A program made the position numbers and the translations under genes. Below the pieces are notes generated by a model. That model saw nothing but the letters and a program-made list of their open reading frames with translations, searched no databases and was not told the DNA's origin. From an uncultured Eubacteriales bacterium (lineage in GTDB: Bacteria > Bacillota > Clostridia > Christensenellales > CAG-917), in contig URIX01000049.1 of NCBI GenBank assembly GCA_900547975.1, positions 1 through 12,501 of the forward strand: a stretch of DNA of 12,501 bases. Reading direction: 5' to 3'. This document shows, in pieces, positions 7,741 through 12,501 of this stretch. The stretch's first letter is position 1. Every line of letters starts with the position of its first letter.

Positions 7741-10353
7741 TCACAACGCCTCCTTGTCAGAATTTTCGTCCGCAGGGATTTTGATGTCCCCCTCTGCCCC
7801 TTGTTCGGGTGTTTGGTCTTGAAGAACAACGTCTTGTTCGTTTTGTTCGCTTTGTTCGCTTTGGTCGTCGCTTTGTTCGTCTGATTGTTGTTTTTTGGAT
7901 TTCTTTTTCTTCTTATCTTCGACAATCGCCGTGCCGTTTGCGTATTCGAGTTCCTTCTCTTGCGCAACGAAGCTCAAGAAGTAGAACAATACGACCACGC
8001 CGCAGAAGAAGAACAACATATCGCGTACGCCGTAGAGCGGATAGAACGTGGGTTTGTAACTCAAATCCGCCTTGAGTTGTCTTACAGCCGTCAGATTCGC
8101 AAGTCCGAGCGCGGACGGATATGTGCCTGCGCCGAGCGTGTCGCCGATAAGCGTCGAACCTATCATCGGTCCGAATGCGGTTGCTTCATAGTTTGCTCTT
8201 TCGTATTTTTGATACGTAAGAGCCATTGCCATATCTTTTTCACTTGCAACCCAAGTGTAGAATTCCCACACGGGTTTGATTGCGGGCGATTGATAGTAGT
8301 ACAATCCTTCGAGGATTCCCGTCAAAATGGAAGACACGTCGATTGCAAAGTGATAGTCCTCGTCGAGAAGCGGAATTTTTATGCCGCTGATTTCGAGACC
8401 GTAACGAACGCCGTCGTCGGTGTTGAAGGTCTTGATGAGGTTGAGAAGTCCGTTGATAGTGCCGACAACGCCGCCGCCGAGTACGGACGAGAGGTCAACG
8501 CCCAGTTTGCTCATCAATCCGTTGAGTGCGGTGTTGAGGAAAGTGCTGAGGTGGTCGAGATCGAAGTCGTATTCGATGTTGCCGTCCTCGCCCACTTTAA
8601 CGAACGCGTCGCTGAAATTGAGGTCGACAAGCACGTCGCCGCCGTCTGCTACTTTTGCCGAATTAAGACCCATAACGTAGTTGCCGTCCGCATCTTGCGT
8701 GCCGTCGTCTTTGACGAGCGCGACGTAAAGATAATCTCTCGTTTCGCCCGGATTGAATACATCGGGTGCGCCCGCATACGCCACGACCAGGAACAAATCG
8801 TTTACCACGACGGAACTGTCAACGCCCAGAAGCGGTCGTATCCATTCCATAACCGTCGTCATAGTCGCGTCGTCCATTTTGAAGTCTTTTTTGAAACTCA
8901 TACCCTCTTGCAAATCTTCGAGGATAGGCGAAAGGATTGCGCCCACGCCGAATTTGCCGATAACGTCGTCAAGACCCGTGCTGCCGTTTTCCGCTTTGAG
9001 CAAGAAATCGAACAGGTGGTTGTTGCCGAGCAATGCGCCCACTTTTGCAATCAAATAGTCGAGACCGTTGTGAGTGAGAGAGAAGTTCTCCGCAAACTCG
9101 ATTTCTTGACCGTAGAGAGTTTGCAACCATTCGGGGCATTTTTCACCCGTGGTCGGATCTTCGAGCACGCCCGTGTAATATCTTTCTCTCGCTCTGACCG
9201 CTTTGGTGTACATAGACTCGAATTTGGAATCGTATTTGTTTGCGGTGATTTCCTCTTGTGCCGAATAATAATCTTCGAGAATATTAAGCACGTTGTCGAG
9301 ACTGAAAACCCAACCGTCCGAAAGCATACCGTTGGAATTGTAAATACCCGTGCCGTATACGCCGTCCGTAGTGTTGGTTTGAGAAGAATCGTCTGCGTAT
9401 TCGGTGCCGAGAGGCATCAAATCCTTGCAATACCAAACGTAAATCTCTTCGCCCGCTTTGGTGGTCTTCTTTTGATACCAGTAGTGCGAATAGGTCTTGC
9501 CGTTGATGACGAGTTGACCGTTTGCGTTCGGTTTGAGTCTGACGATTTGCGTATATTCGGGGCTCTTTCTGTAATCGTATGAATTTTCGCTGTCGCGATT
9601 CACGCGATACGTGCCGTCCAAAATCTTTTTGAGGTCGCCGTTGCCTTTGAAGTTGTTGTTTTCGTCAACGTCGAGCCTGTAAAGATTGTCGTCGCCCTTG
9701 ACAAAACTGATGTCGACGCCCTGATTGCCTTCGTCGTCGATGATGGAATAGTACGTTACGGGTTTGTTGGAAATGTTGCCCGAAACGCCGGTCTTGTTTG
9801 CGCCTTCCATCTCAACGTTGTAGACGTTTTTCATCAAGTCCACTTGCGCGATAAGATTGAGGGTGTCGTTTTTCTTCACCGCATTCGAGGACACCGTGCG
9901 ATAGTAGGAAAGTTGGGTCTTATAGTCGTTGACCACGACGCCCGTTCCCTCGTACTGCTTTTGAAGTTCGGTGACTTTCTTTTCAAGCACCGCGTCCATA
10001 ATTACGCCGGTGATAAGCATAGTCGCCATACAAACCGCGATGACCGAGAACATTCTCACGCGCGTATTCTTCACCGTTTTGCTCAGAATGATATGCACGA
10101 TGGAAATGAACGCCCAGACCGCAAAACCGATCCATACGCCGTAAAGCGCAGGCGCGGTGATGTACGACTCTGCCTGCTTGAAAAAGCCCAACGCCGACGT
10201 GAACGTGGATTCGCCCATGAACGGATCGTGGCTGATGAATCTGACTGCGGTGAAACACACTGCAGTCAGGAACAAGGGAAGACCAAGCATATAGAACACG
10301 ACTTTGAGCGTGCGGTACAACTTGACCTTTTTGTACTGTTGAGTTTGGCTCAT
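7741..10353 (-). CDS. Large membrane protein with 3+1 TM topology, ~650-residue ectodomain, unknown function
   Basis: This 870-residue protein is the first gene of the operon. A short basic N-terminus (YKKVKLYR) leads to TM helices at about 17-40, 68-91 and 99-122, then a possible coiled coil (EKKVTELQKQYEG). An extracytoplasmic domain spans 123-775, TM4 lies at about 776-797, and a 73-residue cytosolic tail begins with lysines (813-821) and continues as a Gln/Ser/Glu/Asp repeat. The ectodomain has a beta-rich, Asp/Asn/Tyr-rich first half. Later come amphipathic helices mixed with hydrophobic strands (430-580, 600-690), including LGGGVVGTINGLLNLI and a GLEISGIKIPLL strand pair. No catalytic motif or known domain is recognised. 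AGGAGA six bases before the ATG supports the start. The order of TM helices and the charged tails match the 630-residue protein encoded directly downstream. Together with the neighbouring lipoprotein this may be a cell-envelope assembly; that function is inferred from architecture alone. Confidence 0.82.
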   Translation of the reverse strand: MSQTQQYKKVKLYRTLKVVFYMLGLPLFLTAVCFTAVRFISHDPFMGESTFTSALGFFKQAESYITAPALYGVWIGFAVWAFISIVHIILSKTVKNTRVRMFSVIAVCMATMLITGVIMDAVLEKKVTELQKQYEGTGVVVNDYKTQLSYYRTVSSNAVKKNDTLNLIAQVDLMKNVYNVEMEGANKTGVSGNISNKPVTYYSIIDDEGNQGVDISFVKGDDNLYRLDVDENNNFKGNGDLKKILDGTYRVNRDSENSYDYRKSPEYTQIVRLKPNANGQLVINGKTYSHYWYQKKTTKAGEEIYVWYCKDLMPLGTEYADDSSQTNTTDGVYGTGIYNSNGMLSDGWVFSLDNVLNILEDYYSAQEEITANKYDSKFESMYTKAVRARERYYTGVLEDPTTGEKCPEWLQTLYGQEIEFAENFSLTHNGLDYLIAKVGALLGNNHLFDFLLKAENGSTGLDDVIGKFGVGAILSPILEDLQEGMSFKKDFKMDDATMTTVMEWIRPLLGVDSSVVVNDLFLVVAYAGAPDVFNPGETRDYLYVALVKDDGTQDADGNYVMGLNSAKVADGGDVLVDLNFSDAFVKVGEDGNIEYDFDLDHLSTFLNTALNGLMSKLGVDLSSVLGGGVVGTINGLLNLIKTFNTDDGVRYGLEISGIKIPLLDEDYHFAIDVSSILTGILEGLYYYQSPAIKPVWEFYTWVASEKDMAMALTYQKYERANYEATAFGPMIGSTLIGDTLGAGTYPSALGLANLTAVRQLKADLSYKPTFYPLYGVRDMLFFFCGVVVLFYFLSFVAQEKELEYANGTAIVEDKKKKKSKKQQSDEQSDDQSEQSEQNEQDVVLQDQTPEQGAEGDIKIPADENSDKEAL
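7833..7880 (-). repeat. Nonamer microsatellite coding the Gln/Ser/Glu tail
   Basis: On the plus strand, about five units of TTTGTTCGC or close variants occur: CTTGTTCGT, TTTGTTCGC twice, a 12-nt variant TTTGGTCGTCGC, then TTTGTTCGT. They encode the QSDDQSEQSEQNEQ-type tail of the 870-residue protein. All units are multiples of three, so slippage would change tail length without breaking the frame. Confidence 0.7.
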
Positions 10354-10426
10354 AACTTTCTCCTCATTGATTTGGGATTGCCCTCGTATATATGCGCGAG
10401 CGCACCCGAATATGATTTACTTCACT

Positions 10427-10455
10427 ATCATAGCATATCCGAAAACATATTTCAA
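10427..10455 (-). promoter_or_regulatory. Promoter of the two-gene membrane protein operon
   Basis: The minus strand carries TTGAAA (10455-10450), a 17-base spacer and TATGAT (10432-10427). The predicted start near 10420 leaves a leader of about 67 nt before the ATG at 10353. The spacing is ideal and both boxes match five of six consensus bases. Confidence 0.7.
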
Positions 10456-10798
10456 TACGATTTTCAATAAAATTTGTCCGCCCTATATTTTGCGTGGCAT
10501 CTGTACGCTCGTTCACAATATGCCCGTTTTTTTGCGGATTTTTTGCAGTTTTTTGCCGCTATTTTCGCTTGTTTTTCGCCTTGTTTTCAAAGCGTATATT
10601 TGCATTATATGCGATTCTATCGCAACGGATACAACCCGTGCGCCCGATTTTCCTTCCGCTCTCGCAGGGCGCGCTTTTCTTATATCGATCATTTGCAAAT
10701 CGTCGCAAAATACCCTACATTTTCGCCGTTTTGTGCGCATATTTATCGTTTCGACAAATTAATCTTCGAACTCGCTCGAGCGTATTTTTATTTCGGGG
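10456..10798. other. Divergent intergenic region, T-rich, no credible gene
   Basis: Several overlapping plus-strand frames span this stretch. They encode Phe/Tyr/Cys/Arg-rich sequence in competing frames, lack ribosome binding sites and run into the gdhA promoter, so none is credited. The plus strand shows repeated T-runs next to GC (about 10525-10580, a TTTTTTGC-like pattern). A 10-bp palindrome ATTTGCAAAT lies at 10691-10700. A terminator-like hairpin is listed separately. Confidence 0.45.
10638..10680 (+). terminator. Possible terminator-like hairpin in the gdhA upstream region
   Basis: GTGCGCCC (10638-10645) can pair with GGGCGCGC (10667-10674), one G-U pair included, around a 21-nt loop. 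It is followed by TTTTCTTATAT. A weaker upstream hairpin using ACGG (10625-10628) and CCGT (10636-10639) would compete for part of the 5' arm. This could end a short transcript from upstream, but no gene for it is seen and the loop is large. Confidence 0.3.
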
Positions 10799-10827
10799 TT
10801 GATTTTGCTTTTTCGAGAGTATATTAT
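10799..10827 (+). promoter_or_regulatory. Promoter of gdhA
   Basis: TTGATT (10799-10804), a 17-base spacer and TATTAT (10822-10827) form a good vegetative promoter. The predicted start near 10834 gives a leader of about 36 nt that includes the ribosome binding site AGGAGG at 10859-10864. Confidence 0.75.
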
Positions 10828-10869
10828 TTAATCATGAAATCGGCAAACCGTCGATGTTAGGAGGAAAAT

Positions 10870-12216
10870 ATGTCATACATCAGCGAAGTCATAGAGCAGA
10901 CTGAATTGAAAAATCCCAATCAACCGCAATTTATGCAAACGGTCAAAGAAGTTCTCTCCTCTTTGACCCCCGCTATCGAACAAAACGAACAGTTGATGCG
11001 CAAAAACGTCATTCTCGAACGCCTCGTAGAACCCGACAGACAAATTATGTTCCGCGTTCCTTGGATGGACGACAACGGCAATTATCACGTCAATCGCGGT
11101 TTCCGCGTTCAATTCAACAACGCAATCGGACCGTACAAAGGCGGTTTGAGATTCCAAAAGGACGTCAACCTCGACGCTATGAAGTTCCTCGGTTTCGAGC
11201 AAACTTTCAAAAACTCTCTCACTTCCCTTCCTATGGGCGGCGCAAAGGGCGGCGCGGACTTTGACCCCACCGGCAAGAGCGATTCCGAAATTATGCGTTT
11301 CTGTCAATCCTTTATGAACGAACTTTATCGTCATATCGGTCCCAATATGGACGTTCCCGCAGGCGATATGGGCGTCGGCGGCCGCGAAATCGGCTATCTG
11401 TTCGGTCAATATAAGAAAATCGTCGGCGCTTACGAAAACGGTGTTCTCACCGGCAAAGGCCTCAGTTACGGCGGCTCTCTCATTCGTCCCGAAGCAACCG
11501 GTTTCGGCGCAACTTACTTCCTCGACGAAGTGTTCAAACATCAAGGCGAACACCTCGCGGGCAAAACGTTCTGCCTCAGCGGTTTCGGCAACGTCGCGTG
11601 GGGCGCGACAAAGAAAATCGACGAACTCGGCGGCAAGGTCATCACCCTTTCCGGTCCTGACGGATACATTTACGATCCGGACGGCGTAACGGGCGAAAAA
11701 ATCGACTATTTGCTCGAAATGCGCGCTTCCAACCGCAACAGAGTTCAAGACTATTCCGACAAATACGGCTGCGAATTCGTCGCGGGCAAGAAGCCTTGGG
11801 GCAACGTCAAAGCAGATGTCTATATGCCCTGCGCAAGACAAAACGAAGTTCTTTTGGACGACGCAATCGCAATGGTTAAACTCGGCGTTCCCGTCCTCAA
11901 CGAAGTTTCCAATATGCCCACCACGAACGAGGCAATCGCATACTTGCAAGAACACGGCGTTCTCGTCACCCCGTCCAAAGCGGTCAACGCAGGCGGCGTC
12001 GCGACGAGCGGACTCGAAATGTCGCAAAACAGCGAACGTCTTGCTTGGACGAAAGAAGAAGTGGACGCAAAACTCAAACAAATTATGAAAGGTATCCACA
12101 CTCAAATCTGCGACGCACTCAACGCATACGGGTTGGATTACAACCTCGTCAAGGGCGCAAACCTTGCGGGATTCAAGAAAGTAGCCGACGCTATGATTGC
12201 TCAAGGAATCAACTAA
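10870..12216 (+). CDS. gdhA: Glutamate dehydrogenase (hexameric, C. symbiosum type)
   Basis: This enzyme interconverts glutamate and 2-oxoglutarate plus ammonia in the cytosol, linking amino-acid fermentation to nitrogen assimilation. The 448 residues match the usual 445-450 of small hexameric enzymes and the protein is complete. The N-terminal substrate domain shows GPYKGGLRF (K90), K114, and PMGGAKGGADFDP with catalytic K126. DVPAGDMGVGGREIGY carries catalytic D166. The Rossmann domain has GFGNVAWG (239-245 region), and MPTTNEA near 349 and PSKAVNAGGVATSG (S380) complete the active site. The coenzyme-contact segment SGPDG keeps P263-D264, as in the NAD-specific C. symbiosum enzyme (P262, D263), whereas NADP enzymes usually differ there. 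NAD(H) preference is therefore plausible though automated annotation may say NADP. AGGAGG five bases before the ATG fixes the start. It is monocistronic, and its stop codon TAA (12214-12216) lies inside the left arm of a 128-bp hairpin element. Confidence 0.97.
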   Translation: MSYISEVIEQTELKNPNQPQFMQTVKEVLSSLTPAIEQNEQLMRKNVILERLVEPDRQIMFRVPWMDDNGNYHVNRGFRVQFNNAIGPYKGGLRFQKDVNLDAMKFLGFEQTFKNSLTSLPMGGAKGGADFDPTGKSDSEIMRFCQSFMNELYRHIGPNMDVPAGDMGVGGREIGYLFGQYKKIVGAYENGVLTGKGLSYGGSLIRPEATGFGATYFLDEVFKHQGEHLAGKTFCLSGFGNVAWGATKKIDELGGKVITLSGPDGYIYDPDGVTGEKIDYLLEMRASNRNRVQDYSDKYGCEFVAGKKPWGNVKADVYMPCARQNEVLLDDAIAMVKLGVPVLNEVSNMPTTNEAIAYLQEHGVLVTPSKAVNAGGVATSGLEMSQNSERLAWTKEEVDAKLKQIMKGIHTQICDALNAYGLDYNLVKGANLAGFKKVADAMIAQGIN

Positions 12217-12340
12217 AAGGCTGTAAAATAGCGACTAACTTCGGCAGCGCACTCTTTTCACAAAATCACGTACGTCGGTACGCTGGGTTTTGTGCCAAGG
12301 GTGCGCTTTCTTGTTATTCATCTATTTTACAGCCTTTTAG
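12213..12340. repeat. 128-bp hairpin element with perfect 19-bp terminal inverted repeats (MITE-like or terminator)
   Basis: The left end CTAAAAGGCTGTAAAATAG (12213-12231) is the exact reverse complement of the right end (12322-12340). The interior also pairs: GACTAAC with GTTATTC (6 of 7), AGCGCAC (12246-12252) with GTGCGCT (12301-12307), CACAAAA (12259-12265) with TTTTGTG (12288-12294), and CGTAC (12269-12273) with GTACG (12278-12282) around a GTCG loop. The whole element can fold into one long imperfect hairpin. It has no coding capacity and no obvious target-site duplication. Each terminal arm supplies an outward-facing in-frame TAA: gdhA ends in the left arm, and a minus-strand frame from the window's right edge ends in the right arm (12337-12339). 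There is no long U-run, so simple rho-independent termination is not the obvious reading. It is either a miniature inverted-repeat element or a large structured gene-end signal. Confidence 0.85.
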
Positions 12341-12501
12341 GATACGACACTTATTCGCAGACGTAACAAAAACCGCCGTCCGCGTACTTGCAGAGCGGAC
12401 TTTAACGCACACTCATTCAAGGCGTACTTATAAACGAAATGTGCTAATTCACAGACGGAACACGAGCCGCAACGGCGGCGAGAAAAGCGAGCGCCGAAGC
12501 T
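12341..12501. other. Right-edge sequence with diverged direct repeats, no firm gene
   Basis: An 18-nt motif occurs twice in direct orientation: CTTATTCGCAGACGTAAC (12350-12367) and CTAATTCACAGACGGAAC (12444-12461), 15 of 18 identical and 94 bases apart, so not in one reading frame. GCGTACTT also appears twice (12382 and 12422). A hairpin GCCGC-AACG-GCGGC lies at 12466-12479. A minus-strand frame is open from 12501 to its stop at 12337-12339, but its 54 codons are Arg/Cys/Ser-rich with no start in view, so a truncated gene is only a weak possibility. The end (12438-12499) resembles bases 4-54 of the window. Confidence 0.4.

Noticed and set aside
7885..9582. 565-codon plus-strand frame over the 870-residue membrane protein gene
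   Set aside because: It is antisense and Arg/Glu/His-rich, with no start signals. The minus-strand gene has clear TM segments and a ribosome binding site.
10691..10700. ATTTGCAAAT palindrome as a shared operator with CGTTTGCAAACG at 5516
   Set aside because: The common TTTGCAAA core also occurs inside coding sequence, so two intergenic hits do not establish a regulon.
10474..10860. 128-codon plus-strand frame upstream of gdhA
   Set aside because: Phe/Tyr/Arg-rich, with overlapping competitors in other frames and no ribosome binding site. It passes through the gdhA promoter and ribosome binding site.
10873..12204. 443-codon open frame antisense to gdhA
   Set aside because: It is codon-aligned with gdhA and arises because that gene avoids TTA, CTA and TCA codons. 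It has no ribosome binding site or promoter and its composition is implausible. Such antisense frames over dehydrogenase genes have misled annotation before.

Overview
The window looks like a chromosomal segment from a low-to-mid GC Gram-positive anaerobe, most likely an uncultivated Clostridia-type Bacillota. Evidence: strong AGGAGG ribosome binding sites, sigma-A-like promoters, a lipoprotein with a Gram-positive-style Pro-Thr stalk, a glutamate dehydrogenase closely resembling the Clostridium symbiosum enzyme, and a PfoR-like PTS_EIIC_2 membrane protein. No ribosomal RNA, tRNA, CRISPR array, phage gene or transposase gene is visible. The taxonomic call is an inference from protein resemblance only.

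Layout, left to right. Positions 116-2898 hold two minus-strand genes, probably co-transcribed: a membrane protein of the M28 metallopeptidase family (1570-2898), followed by a PfoR-like EIIC membrane protein (116-1498). The M28-like protein has lost most of its zinc ligands. Its promoter lies so close to the start codon that the mRNA is predicted to be leaderless. Positions 3008-5491 (minus) encode an 827-residue lipoprotein with its own near-consensus promoter and terminator. Positions 5846-10353 (minus) hold a two-gene, translationally coupled operon for large membrane proteins of 870 and 630 residues. These share one unusual topology: three N-terminal TM helices, a large extracellular domain, one TM helix and a charged cytosolic tail. 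The lipoprotein lies directly downstream, beyond a hairpin terminator. A 516-bp divergent intergenic region separates this operon from gdhA (10870-12216, plus), a complete catabolic-type hexameric glutamate dehydrogenase.

Right after gdhA, and sharing its stop codon, is a 128-bp hairpin element with perfect 19-bp terminal inverted repeats (12213-12340). It may be a MITE-like element or an elaborate convergent terminator. The last 160 bases and the first 60 bases of the window contain related-looking, GC-rich, hairpin-bearing sequence with no convincing gene.

The best candidate for an undescribed system is the set of twin-topology membrane proteins plus the neighbouring lipoprotein. All three present large, unrecognised extracytoplasmic domains made of amphipathic helices and beta strands, and the lipoprotein and the 630-residue protein share a local helix-hairpin pattern. 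This suggests a surface complex, possibly for binding or moving a hydrophobic ligand or for envelope maintenance. The function is inference only. The long reading frames antisense to the lipoprotein, the membrane proteins and gdhA are treated as codon-bias shadows.
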